From NCBI GenBank assembly GCA_951799425.1, contig OX637402.1, positions 23,573,844 to 23,637,843 of the forward strand: DNA of 64,000 nucleotides, written 5' to 3'. The position numbers were made by a program, and so were the translations under genes. The stretch comes from Ilex aquifolium. Lineage: Eukaryota > Streptophyta > Magnoliopsida > Aquifoliales > Aquifoliaceae. The notes beneath the pieces were generated by a model that had not been told where the DNA came from, did no database searches, and worked only from the letters and a program-made list of their open reading frames with translations. Shown one piece after another: positions 1 through 10,675 of the stretch. Within the stretch, counting starts at the first letter, position 1; each line of letters begins with the position of its first letter.

Positions 1-1800
1 GTGCAAAAAAAAAAAAAAAATATCTGCGAGATTTACCTGCAAATATGTTTCACGTGCACTATAATCCTGCGGTCAGTTTTCGAAGCCAAAATATACCAAC
101 CGACAAGATTTGGTACAGTAATATGGGGACCACCGTTGTACTCCCTAACTTAAGGTTGTCTCACATTATCCTCTCAATTAAAGTTATCGGAATTGTGAGT
201 TGATTTAGCACATGGTACCCATACAAGTATGAGATACTATATTTTGTTTAGATAGGGGGTGAGATGGAAGTAGATCTAGTTAGTACGATGTCTGGGGTTT
301 ACTCCTCCAATACTTGATGCTCTCACGTTATACTCTTAATCAAAGTTGACGGAATTATTTCTTTTGTAATTTTTCGTTTTATTTTTTAAAAAAAAAGTTG
401 AAGCAATTGTGAGTTGTTTTAGGTACATGATACCTATATGAATATGTGATATTATAATTTTTGATACGCAGTATGATGAAAATAGACTTAATTAAGATAT
501 TATTTTGAATCATAATTCAATTTGAAATATTTGTTCGGATCACTTTCACTACATTAGGAAATTATATATAATTACACATCAATGCATTCTAAGTCAATTG
601 ATATCTATCCTACATAGTGAAAGCAATCATTACACATGTATGCATTAGGAGGTTGAAAGTTTGAATGTTGAAGTTCATATTGGAATTTTGTAGTTGACCG
701 CTATGATAGCCTAATTAGGTTCGTTCTAGAGAGGAATAACGGACGCGGTCATGGGCTTGATGATTCTACCAGGGCCTATCGGAGTGGTCTGTGGACACTC
801 TCATTTATCCCCACTTTTTTTTTAAATAGCAAAAAAAAAAAAAATCATTATACAGTTGCCAATTTATATTTATTTTATATTTGAAACAAGGAACCCCAAA
901 CAAAACGTAAATAAAAACAGCGCATCGGTTAATGTCATGAACAATAAGAATGAGTTGTCTTACAAATCACAACATATTAAAGTATAAGTTTAAAGATTAC
1001 TAAAATATCAAAGAAATTTAATAAATTATAAACTTGAAAGTCCCATGTTCAATTCTCATTATGATTAGCCGGAGATTATAGGTAGTCGGGATTTATCTTA
1101 TAGAGGTCGGTTCAAATCTTAGAGGGGTTCCTTGTTATAAAAAAAAGTCAGAAACAAAGAAAACAACTTTAACCCGAAATAGTAAAAATAAAAAATAAAA
1201 CGAAAAAATTTGCAAGTTTTACTTGTAGAAACATTTCACTTGCTTGAAATCCTATAAGTGGTAACAGAGACGGACTGTAAACTCATACGTTTTGGTTTTG
1301 AATTTTGACAATCTCACGAGATCAGACCATAAGAGATTTATTCCTCATGAATATCCTAATCTTAGTGTGGATGACCTGCTTTTGACCCGGATCGGAGAAG
1401 AAGACTAGTCGAGATGTGCATAAATTAGTCCGGACACATCTAACCATTAAACCAAAAAAAGAAAAAAAACAAAAAAAAAAATCCTGGGATAGTTTTGGAA
1501 GTCAAAATATCCCAACTGAAAAGATTTGGTTATGTAATATATGTGACCACTGCCATACCACACCGCAACTCGAAGCGTCCGATTCATCACAGGATAATCC
1601 CACTTGGCCCCCAAAAGTTTTGTAAAATCTTAATTCACACCCCAAAACTTAAGGTTACCTCACGTTATCAATGTTTATTGGATTGTAGGTCGATTTGAGA
1701 AACACCTATGTGGGTATGTGATGCTAAACTTTTTTGTATGGGCAGTGCAATATGGGTAGACTTAATCCATATATTGTTTTGGGATACCACTATACGATCC
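1..1800. repeat. Paralogous direct-repeat units flanking the left edge
   Basis: Two related non-coding stretches lie in the same orientation, about 20-330 and about 1205-1800. They share a run from a 'ttgcaag/ctgcaaa...tttcac' stretch through 'ccaaaata...aagatttggt' to 'aacttaaggtt..ctcac' and a 'gtatg(a/t)gat' tract, with many substitutions. The right copy is split by a SINE. No coding capacity is visible. This is probably an old unclassified repeat or a local duplication. The 330-1200 stretch between the copies is AT-rich with no recognisable gene. Confidence 0.5.
1254..1478 (+). mobile_element. tRNA-derived SINE, 5'-truncated, with poly(A) tail
   Basis: The element starts near box A ('aagtggtaacagag'), carries the family body ('catgaatatcctaat', 'gattagtcgagatgtgc'-like) and ends in an A-rich tail. 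It is flanked by the 7-bp duplication aaatcct at 1247-1253 and 1479-1485. The paralogous unit at about 50-120 is an unoccupied version of the same site, which fixes both boundaries. The same family recurs at 7391, 22168, 48516 and 48761. SINEs of this kind are mobilised by LINE machinery and have no ORF. Confidence 0.72.
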
Positions 1801-1847
1801 CAATGTTCCGTTCTCAATGTTCATTTTTTTTTTCTAATTTGTGATAT

Positions 1848-2030
1848 CAATTTAAAAATTAGAGGTGTATAAGGAGCCAAAATAGACATTGACTGTGCAA
1901 GCAATAGTGAGAGAGCTCAGCTCTAGTCTTGACTTGAATGATCTATTTTTAATCAGATCTAAGAGATAATTAGTTAAGGTGTGTTTAAATTGATTCGAAC
2001 ACCTTTGACCATTGAACCCAAAAAAATGAG
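1848..2030 (+). repeat. Possible degenerate SINE remnant
   Basis: The right part resembles the tail of the local SINE family ('gattagttaaggtgtg', then 'gaccattgaacccaaaaaa'), but the body is poorly conserved and no flanking duplication was found. It may be an old copy or a related family. Confidence 0.3.
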
Positions 2031-2378
2031 ACCTTAGCTCAACAAAGACCAATGCCCATGGGAGATAAGCCATCAAACCATTTTTAAAAGAGTGGTCATT
2101 TTTACAAGTTATTATTATTGTTTTTTAATCGATAAAAAGAAGATGATCTATCTCTGTTTATTGAAATATATTTGATAATTAAAAATAAAATTTAACATAA
2201 TACGACCAAAAATTAATATACATAGTGTGTACAAACAATAACAAAAAAAATAAAATTAATTGTAATTTTTTTTTTTTTACCAAAAATTAGGTTAATTATA
2301 GATATTTATAATTGACCCGACGAATTTTCATTCTTTAAAAGCGTTGCTTAATAATTTTCCTATTTTTGTCATCCACAA

Positions 2379-3130
2379 CAGTGTTATCAAAATCGGACCA
2401 ACCGGTCGGACCGGTTTAACCGTGACCCGGGACCTTAACCGGTCTGGTTGGCTAGTTAAACAGCATAAGGAAGAGAACTGGATCAAAACCGTCAAACCGG
2501 CCGATTTTTGGAAAAAACCGTGAACTGGGCGGTTTGAAGTCCATAACAGAAAAACTGATTGAATCTTCTTTTTTGTATTTGGGCCATTTTGATTTTGCCC
2601 TAAATCGCAGAAGGCAGAGAACGAGAAGTGAGAAAAACACCAGTGATCACCAACGACAGCGAGGCAGTGATTAGTGCTCATGCGGCACTCAGGCGTCCAT
2701 CGAGGCTGCTCAGGCGACCAAAGAAGCACCGATTATTGCTCTGCTCAGTTCTCAGGCAGAGGCGGCAACTCAGGCAAGCTCTCCGACGAAGAATAGTAGC
2801 TAAGGGAGGCGACTATTGTACTGTTACTTAGTCGATTGGTTCAACGCTAAGGGAGACGACGAATAGCAGCAGTCAATCGATCTCTCTCAGTCAGTCGATC
2901 AGTTCAACACTCCAGGAAGTAGTTGATCATTAATTTTATGGCAAATTGTATACATTTTAGGCATATTTTATATTTTTTTGGTAAATTATTTTATTTTATA
3001 GTTATTATATATATTTTTTTATTTTGTTATTATATGATCGGTCTGACTAGTTGACCCATCGACTGAATCAGTGAACCATTAACTCAATCCCCTTATCAAT
3101 TCGATGACCGATCATATTCTGATAACATTG
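2379..3130. mobile_element. Non-autonomous hAT-like element
   Basis: The termini are imperfect inverted repeats: CAGTGTTATCAAAAT at the left, and CAATGTTATCAGAAT when the right end is read on the other strand. Subterminal DNA is rich in 'accggt' and 'cggtc' words, as in hAT subterminal repeats. The flanking octamers (atccacaa / atctaaac) match at only five of eight positions, so the insertion is old or the ends are slightly off. No transposase is visible, and the ORFs inside show no family resemblance. Confidence 0.5.
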
Positions 3131-3306
3131 ATCTAAACTGTCTTTTTATGTATGCATAACCATTCTATCGGTCACCCATTTATTATGCATTATTATATTG
3201 TCACTGACTATTTGGACCTTATATAAAAGAAGTCCCATCCATCTCACTAGTGAGAAGCATAATTGCTGACTAATTGTTCAAAGTCATATTCATATAGCCA
3301 TCAATC

Positions 3307-3368
<62 letters not shown>

Positions 3369-3380
3369 GTGTGTGTGTGT
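3307..3380. repeat. (CT)n, (ACACAT)n and (GT)n microsatellites
   Basis: A CT dinucleotide run is followed by repeated 'acacat' and then a short 'gtgtgtgt' run. No gene is near enough for this to be an obvious 5' UTR. Confidence 0.85.
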
Positions 3381-3424
3381 AACGTTCCTTTTGGTCTCAT
3401 AAGAATAATCGCATCATACAAATA

Positions 3425-3991
3425 TCTATATAATAAAGTAGTTTACAATTCAAATCTCAAAAAATAAACAAAATGACTTTTGCTATTCGCGGTTGAGATT
3501 GCTTTAAATTTTACTTTAAAGTTAATCTAATGGCTAATATTAACACCCTAAATTTAATAGGAAAAATTGGCTCCTAAAGTTGTGTTTGGAGTGATTTTTT
3601 AAAAGTACTTTTAAAAATTATTTCTCATAAGTACTTTAAAAAAAATAATAGTGTTTGAAACCGCCCCACTACTACCTCTACCACCATCACTCCCACCACC
3701 GCCGTCGTCGCCACCACAACCGCCATCGCCGCCACCACCACCATCGTCGCCGCCACCACCACCGTCGCCGCCGCCATCACCGCCACCACAGTCATTGCCA
3801 CTCACCACAACCGTCACCGTCTCCTACCACCACCACTGTCGTCCACCACCTCTTACCCCCACTACAAACCGATGCTTAAATTCTTATATCTCTTATCTAT
3901 GTTTGTGATTTGATTTTGGATATGAATACAAATATGTTTATTGTTTATCATTTTTTATTACACTGTGCCCTCAGACACATACAATAACTAG
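3425..3991 (+). mobile_element. Non-autonomous Helitron, copy 1, with (CCN)n core
   Basis: The element begins TCTATATAATAAAGTAG after an A and ends '..aataactag' before a T. That gives the 5'-TC and CTAG-3' ends and A|T target expected of Helitrons. A decayed hairpin ('ctgtgccctcagacacat') lies just before the 3' end. The interior has a conserved AT-rich left third, a CCA/CCG/TCG triplet core of about 150 bp and an AT-rich right third, shared with copies at 3992-4596 and 50386-51182. No Rep/helicase is encoded. The open frames across the core are triplet-repeat artefacts rich in Pro, His, Gly or Val. Confidence 0.7.
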
Positions 3992-4596
3992 TATATATAA
4001 TAAAGTAGCTTACAATTCAAATCTCAAAAGATAAACAAAATGACTTTTGCTATTCGCGGTTGAAATCGCTTTAAATTTTACTTTCAAGTTAATCTAACGG
4101 CTAATATTAACACCCTAAATTTAATAGAAAAAATTGGGCACTAAGGGTGTGTTCGGAGTGATTTTTTAAAAGTACTTCTAAAAATTATTTCTCATAAATA
4201 CTTTAAAAAAAATAATAGTGTTTGAAACCGCTCCACCACTACCTCTACCCCAGCACCACCACCACGGCCGCCGCCGCCACCACCACCGTGGCCGTCGAAT
4301 CCGTCGCCACCATCGCCACCCCCCACCACCACTACCACCACCACCACCTCCGCCGCCACCACCACCACCACCATCATCGCCGCTGCCCTCGCTGCCATCA
4401 CCGCCACCGCAGTCATTGCCACCCACCACAACCATCACCATCTCTTACTACCACCATTGCCGCCCACTACAAACCGATGTTTAAATTCTTTTATCTCTTC
4501 TCTATATTTGTGATTTGATTTTGGATATGAATACAAATATATTTATTATTTACCATTTTTTATTACACTGTGTTTTCAGGCACAGGCAATAACTAG
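3992..4596 (+). mobile_element. Non-autonomous Helitron, copy 2, directly abutting copy 1
   Basis: This copy begins at the base after the CTAG of copy 1 (TATATATAATAAAGTAG) and ends '..caataactag|t'. Its 3' hairpin is ctgtgtt-ttca-ggcacag, whose stem closes with two G-T pairs. The left flank, triplet core (about 220 bp here) and right flank align with copy 1. The two are therefore head to tail with no spacer. There is no coding capacity. Confidence 0.7.
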
Positions 4597-5914
4597 TATA
4601 TATATATCACTCCAAATGATTTTATAAGTTTCATTTGTAACTTTGACTTTTTAAAATATTGATAAAATGATCCCCGTATTTTATTAAACAACAACTTTAA
4701 TTTCTATGCAAGAGCATAATAAGCCTACAAACCTTTTTTTATATCTAAAACTTATGTAGACATGTTTGAAATATATTTAAAAGTTAATAGCCATATAAGT
4801 CTGAATCCATTCAAGATTTCAAATTGATATCACATGAAAAAAAAAAAAAAATAAGGTGGGGATAATTATGTTTTGTTTAAAAAATATTAAAAATACACAA
4901 TGTTTATTAAAAAAAAATTGAGGGTGGCCGTGTGCCTCCACTAGTCCAATAGTGGCTCCGCCACTGAGGTCCATTCCCCAGCAAATCACCCCATTATTTT
5001 ATATTCTGATACTCCACTTTTTACTATGAACAAGTATAATGCACTTGAATCGAATGCAATAAGAAAAACTTTAGGACAATCCCTTGAGATAGATCGGATA
5101 ACAAGATTTTATTACTACTCTCAAGGTTTGAAGTTCGTTTTTACAAGACAATTTTGATTTACTTGATACGCGTGGTTTATGAGAAAGTATGTGTATTTTG
5201 ATTTATCTTGTAATCGGGAGTCTAAAAGATAAGTATGATTCTCGATTATAAAAAATAGAGAGCAAAATTGTAACTCTAGGACACAAATTGAAGGTTTTCA
5301 AAATTCTGTAGGAGGTAAAATACCATCAGTACCCTTACATCAAGGGGAAATTTTCTTCGTTTCAATCAATTTTAAGTCATTTATTTTTGAAATTAGTGAA
5401 GATCAATGAGAGACCTTTCAAATTGAGAGGATTAAAATTACTGTTGAAAGATTGATGACACCAACACCCTTAATCAATGATGACAATGACTTGCCACATT
5501 TTTCATGTCTTTTTTTGGTTTTTTGGGTTCGAAATGCGGAATTTATTTCTCGTTCAATGTTTGGGTTCAAGTTTACATAACTACGACAGCTCGTTAGGTT
5601 TAAACCTATTTTTCAGTGCTCAAAGTACGCGGTGAGTCCTTAGCTTCGGCCCCGAAATAGGTGCGGTGGGGTCCCTGGCCTGTAGATAACCCTGTTGTGC
5701 TGAGAGACAATACTCCCTGACAGATATGTGGAGTAACCTATCTACATATTCATTTCTTGTACTGAAAAAAAAAAAAAAATATGCGGTATCAAAAATAAAA
5801 TTAAGATAAATTAATATAATAAAATAAAATTTTGAATCAATAAATTTTAAAAAATTTGAGATTAATCTTAAAGTTTTTTGGATTGATTATTACTTGACTA
5901 AATTGGATTGTTAC
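4597..5914. other. AT-rich intergenic DNA, no gene seen
   Basis: Nothing codes here. At about 5560-5775 a more GC-balanced stretch ends in a poly(A) run. It could be an old retroposed fragment or SINE-like remnant, but no family could be assigned. Confidence 0.5.
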
Positions 5915-6750
5915 TGATGATGCACAAATCGGTATTACGCAAAATCAACAGTCAAGTATATGAACAGGTGTAATTAATGAGCAACTAACAAGCAATCAAT
6001 GACAGATCAATGATAAAACAGTAAATATAGAGTCAACACAAAGATTTATAGTGGTTCGGTCCGGGTGACCTACTCCACTCTCGGGAACGGCTGCAGTGGC
6101 CGGAGATCTTTATTGATGAACAATGTTACCGGGAGAATAACTCCGGGAGTATTACAATGCTTTGGGAGAGAGAAGCAATGTGTGTAGGGAGGTGTAGTGT
6201 GTGTAAGGATCTCAAGTTATAGAGGTCTCAAGGTCATAAGGTGATCTCCAGATCTCTCTCCTTGGGGAGAGAGCTTACATTATATAGGTTTGGTGAGGCG
6301 ATGAGACGGTGACGTGAGGGAGAGGACTTCTACTATTTTGGTAAGTACAATTATGGTAGGATTTGATCTCCGCGCGTATCTCGATATTTTCTCCCTTGTG
6401 TCCCTATTCCATCGGAGGAGGACTCTGAGCTGGTTGGACTTTGGGTTAGAGTGGGCTGAACTTGAATCAGAGTAGTTCCAATGGTGCTGAGAAAGATTGA
6501 GGAGGAGAAAACGGAGGACGAAGGAGAGCAGGGAGCCAGCCCATGGGCGGCGCCCCTTGGGAGGCCCTATGGGCAGCGCCCTTTGGGGACCCTTGGGCGA
6601 CGCCCCCTTGGTCCTCTAGGGGTGGCCTCTTTGTTTCTTCCGTGCTTTGGACTTCCTCTTGATGGGTCGACCCAGCTTTGATTAGGCTTTTCTTCAGGCT
6701 TTCTTGGTTTATTTAAATTGGGTTTGACCCAGTCAAATTCGGGCTCATCA
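5915..6750 (-). mobile_element. Solo LTR, family A, copy 1
   Basis: Read on the minus strand it begins TGATGAGCCC and ends GTGCATCATCA, matching three nearby relatives. Flanking pentamers are gttac (5910-5914) and attac (6751-6755), one mismatch. A TATA-like 'tatataat' and an AATAAA signal lie inside in LTR order on the minus strand. The GC-rich insert around 6540-6630 holds imperfect 'gggc(g)gcgcc' repeats. No primer-binding site, polyprotein or partner LTR is adjacent, so this is a solo LTR. Confidence 0.72.
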
Positions 6751-6806
6751 ATTACTTTGGATATAGAAAATTACTTGTATGTACATGTAAGTTGAGAATT
6801 GACTTT

Positions 6807-7390
6807 TGATGATGCACAAAACTGTCTCATGCAAAATCAACAGTCGAGTGTGTGAAAAAGTATAATTAATGGACAATAAATAAAACAATCAATGGTAGTA
6901 ATGTAAATATTAAGTCAACACGCAGATATATAGTAGTTCGGTTCGGGTGACCTACTCCACTCTGAGAAACGACAACGGTGGTCGGGGAGTCTTTATTGAT
7001 GAAGTAGGGTGAACGGGGAAGAGAGCAATGGTTAACTCCGGGAGAGATACATTAGCTAGGAGAGAGAAGTTATGTGTGTGTAGAGAGGTGTAGTGAGATG
7101 CCCTTCTCAATTGAGAGAGTTTACAATTTATAGGCATGGTGAGGCGGTGAGGTGAATGTGAGGGTATTAATTCTTCGGGGAGGATAGTTACAAAAGGTAA
7201 GTACAATTAAGATAGTCTTGATCTTCGAGAGTGGGTATCCCTATAATCTATCTCTTACGTGCTCTTATCTTCTTGGGCTCCTTGAATCTTGGACTGGATT
7301 GGATTGATGAATTGGGCTTGGCCTGTCTTCCTAATGGATCTGGGCTTGCTTGATTTATTGGGCCTGGCCCAGTTAGATTTGAGCTCGTCA
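6807..7390 (-). mobile_element. Solo LTR, family A, copy 2
   Basis: On the minus strand this copy starts TGACGAGCTC and ends GTGCATCATCA. Flanking pentamers are acttt (6802-6806) and gcttt (7391-7395), one mismatch. It is shorter than copy 1 because it lacks the GC-rich insert. It keeps the conserved stretch with 'ggtgacctactccactct' and the 'tttattgatgaa' polyadenylation region. Confidence 0.7.
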
Positions 7391-7705
7391 GCTTTTTTTT
7401 TTTTTTTATCAATGGTCAGGGGTATCCGAGTCAACTTACGTATACCTCGACTAATCCCCACACAGTCCGGTCAAAGGCAGACCATCTACACGAGATTAGG
7501 GTGTCCAGACTAACTTACACACACCTTAACTAATCCCCTCCCTGATCCGGTTAAAGACAAACCATCAATGTCGAGACTAGGGTATTCATGAAGGATAACT
7601 CCCTCTTGACTTGACCTCTAAGAGTTGCCAAGATTCAAATTTAGAACATCTATATTTACAGGTAGTCTTTGTTATCACTTGAACTACCTCTTGAGGTTGA
7701 GATTT
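7391..7705 (-). mobile_element. SINE (minus strand) with duplicated tail segment
   Basis: A poly(T) run marks the 3' end of a minus-strand SINE. Its head at about 7670-7705 reads on the minus strand as 'ggtagttcaagtgataac' (box A). The tail segment ('gattagtcgagg..gtaag') occurs twice in tandem (about 7410-7490 and 7495-7570), making this copy longer than its relatives. The insertion abuts the edge of solo LTR copy 2. Confidence 0.6.
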
Positions 7706-7974
7706 GAAAAAAAGAAATACAATACTAAAATTTAAAAGTAGATAATGATTAGATACCATTAATTTAAAGTAATTTATTACTCGATGGAGTTGTTTCCAAA
7801 AATAGAAAATCGATGTACATATTAGAATTGATCCTAAAATATCATGATCGATATAAACAAATTTATCCTATAGTAAATTCATAATATTACCCCTACTTCC
7901 AAAGATGAATACAAAATATTATTAATGTCTACTATGATTTGTGAGACATAAAAAAAAAGCAATGAATAAAACTC

Positions 7975-9346
7975 ACACTCTGTTTGGTAGAAGGGAAAAT
8001 GGAGTGGATGAAAAAAGAGTGAGTGAAAAATAGGAAGGAAGGAAACATTTTATCTTGTTTGGTTTGAATGGAAAATCAGGTGGAATGGAAAAATGGATGG
8101 ATATGTAATCCATCCCGCCCACCAAAATAAATCCTCTCGGTCTTGGGGGGGAAAAGTGGAGAGAGAAAAGGACCACTTGAGTGCTGTTATGTTAATTTTG
8201 ATGAGTCCAAAATCAACTGAGTCAGGCCCAATAAATCAAGAAGGCCCAAGACAACTAAATGGCGGGCCAGACCCGCTTTGTCAGTCCGACCCAGTTCAGG
8301 ATCCAAGAAGCCCGGAGAGATAAGAGTACGTGGGTGAAACTATCAGGATACGCACTCATGGAAATTCAATCCTACCTTAATTGTACTTATCAAAATAGTA
8401 GTGTCATCTTTCTCACGTCACCGCCTCACCAAACCTATATAATGTAAGCCCTCTCCACATAGTGGAGCATCACCTTTTTGAGACCTTTACACCTTGAGAC
8501 CTCTACATACACTACACCTAGAGTTATGTCTCTCTATACCAAGTTTCTCTCCCCTTGCTACTGTAATTTTCCCGGTTACTTTATTCATCAATAAAAACCT
8601 TCGGCCACCGCTGCCGTTTCCCGAGAGTGGATTAGGTCATCCGGACCGAACCACTATATATCTTTGTATTGACTCCATATTTACTATTTTGCCATTTATC
8701 TACCATTATTGCTTATTAATTACATTTGTTTATATACTTGACTGTTGATCTTGCACGAATATCAATTTGTGTATAATCAAATTTACTTCTATGCCCTTCA
8801 AACTTTTTTGTGTTTGTCCCAATGCATCCAAATTATGGTTGAAAAGTGAGACCAAAAAAAGCCACTTGTCAGGCAATGACATTGGTAGTTTCACTACTTC
8901 AGAGTTTTGACCGGGTGTAATTTTTTTTTTTTAAACATTTTTGTGTATAATGGACCTATTAAACAGAGGTAGTTAAAAAAAAAAAAGAGGAATAAATGTA
9001 TGCAAAATGACGGCATTAGTAGAATTGGACATGTCATTTCAGTTGTCCGAAACAAATTACATCCATTTTTGAATAATTTTAAATCTTTAAAAATTTATTT
9101 GCATTAGAAAAAAAATTGATTTTTTGTGTGAAGGTATAATGGTAAATCAAGTTTGTATATGTTTTTTTTCCTTTCATTTTTCCTCTCATACCAAACAATG
9201 AAAAAATAATTCCTTCAATTTTCCATCAATCTTACCAAACAAAAAGGGGTGAAACCGTCTTTCCTTCCTCCAACGATAGAAAATCTTTTATTCTTATTTT
9301 TCCCTTCTTCTTACTTTTCACCACTCCTATGAAACGGACTATTATG
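7975..9346. mobile_element. Putative fold-back/MITE-type element split by a solo LTR
   Basis: The left end 'actctgtttggtagaag' and the reverse complement of the right end 'agtccgtttcataggag' are similar, and both lead into purine-rich 'gggaaaat..gg' tracts. The middle is occupied by the solo LTR at 8199-8779. No duplication was fixed at the outer ends and no ORF is convincing, so the boundaries are approximate. Confidence 0.35.
8199..8779 (+). mobile_element. Solo LTR, family A, copy 3
   Basis: It begins TGATGAGTCC and ends TGTGTATAATCA, flanked by the perfect pentamer aattt (8194-8198 and 8780-8784). Inside, 'ctatataatgtaagccct' is a TATA-box region and 'ttcatcaataaaaacc' contains AATAAA, in promoter-then-polyadenylation order. 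No internal retroelement domain adjoins it. Confidence 0.75.
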
Positions 9347-9692
9347 ATATCAAACAACCAATCCTTTAGGATGTGACTTTAGTGGTTTAAAAAAAAAATT
9401 GGTTAAGTCAGCATATGGGGTAAGTTAGTGTGTCTCAATCATAGTAAATGGATAGGCAAAATGAGATATTTTTCCATAATTTTTTTACACCGCCTTGAGC
9501 TTTTATAAAATAACATGACAACCCCGAAACATTTTTAAAATGTTACGAAAAACCTTTTTTTCGAAGTTCTTAAGTGAAATGAATAAAAGAAATAACCATT
9601 GTGTTCTTATATGATTGACTAAGAAGGAGTAAAAATCAATAAATTAAAATAGAACCAAAAAAAAAAATTCTAATTTTAATTGTTGTTGATAT

Positions 9693-10670
9693 TGACGAGT
9701 CCAAATTCAACTGGGCTAAGCCCGATGAAAATAAGTCGAGAAAGGCCCGAATACCAATGGGCCCCGGGATTAATCCAAGTCTCCAAAACCTATCAAGCCG
9801 GGTCACCCATCTAAGGAGAACGGAGAAGAGGCGAAGGAGTCGAGGGACAGTCGAAGCCCTATGGGCGCCGACTACGGGCGCCGACTATGGGCGCCGACTA
9901 CGGGCGCCGACTATGGCAGCCCCCATGGGCGCCGACCCCTTGGTTGAGCTCCCCACTCATCATCTCAACTCCTCACTTGCCCTCTCCTCATACCATGATA
10001 TCCCAAGGAAGAATGCACTAGAAGGTCAAGGCCTAAGAAGACACCAATGGGATGACCACCATTGGGCGCCGACCACTGGGCGTCTGCCCCCATGGTGCTC
10101 CCTTGCCTTGGTACTCCAGTACTCTTACTCCTATTCCAACTCAAGGTCCAAGCCTAAAGTCCAATCCAAGTCAAGAATCTCCTCCGACTGAATAGGAACA
10201 CGAGGGAGAGAATGACGGGATGCGAAGATCTACTCTTACCTTACTTGTGCTTACCAAAGAGGTCTACTCCTACCATGATTGCACTTACCAAAATAGTGGA
10301 AGACCTCTTCCTCACGGCACCGCCTCACCGCCTCACCATTGCTATATAATGTAAGCCCTCTCAAGGGTAAAAGAAGGACGGAAAACATCTCCAACATACT
10401 TGCTCTCTCATTCTCTCTCTCTCTCTCTCTCAAAAGCTCTGTAACACTTCGTTGATTGTTATTCATCAATAAAGAACACCGGCAAACACTGCCATTCGAA
10501 AGAGTGGACGTAGGTCACCCGAGACCGAACCACTATAAATCTCTTGTGTTGACCCGTTATTTATTGTTTTACTCTTGATTGCCATTAATTACATGTTAAT
10601 TGCTCATTAATCACACCCGTTGATATTCTTGACTGTTGATCTTGCACGAAGACAGTTTTGTGCATCATCA
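9693..10670 (+). mobile_element. Solo LTR, family A, copy 4
   Basis: It begins TGACGAGTCC and ends GTGCATCATCA, flanked by the perfect pentamer gatat (9688-9692 and 10671-10675). A TATA-like 'ctatataatg' is followed by a CT-rich tract and 'atcaataaagaac' (AATAAA). A 13-bp unit, gggcgccgactac or ..tat, is repeated four times at 9863-9914. The 144-codon open frame over this GC-rich part is not a recognised protein and follows repeat composition. Confidence 0.78.
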
Positions 10671-10675
10671 GATAT

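Noticed and set aside
3611-3908. Pro/His/Gly-rich open frames on both strands
   Set aside because: They are translations of a (CCA/CCG)n triplet array inside a Helitron; all frames stay open because of the repeat. The same applies to 4178-4518.
9757-10191. 144-codon frame
   Set aside because: It lies inside a solo LTR, crosses its 13-bp repeats and TATA region, and resembles no protein.
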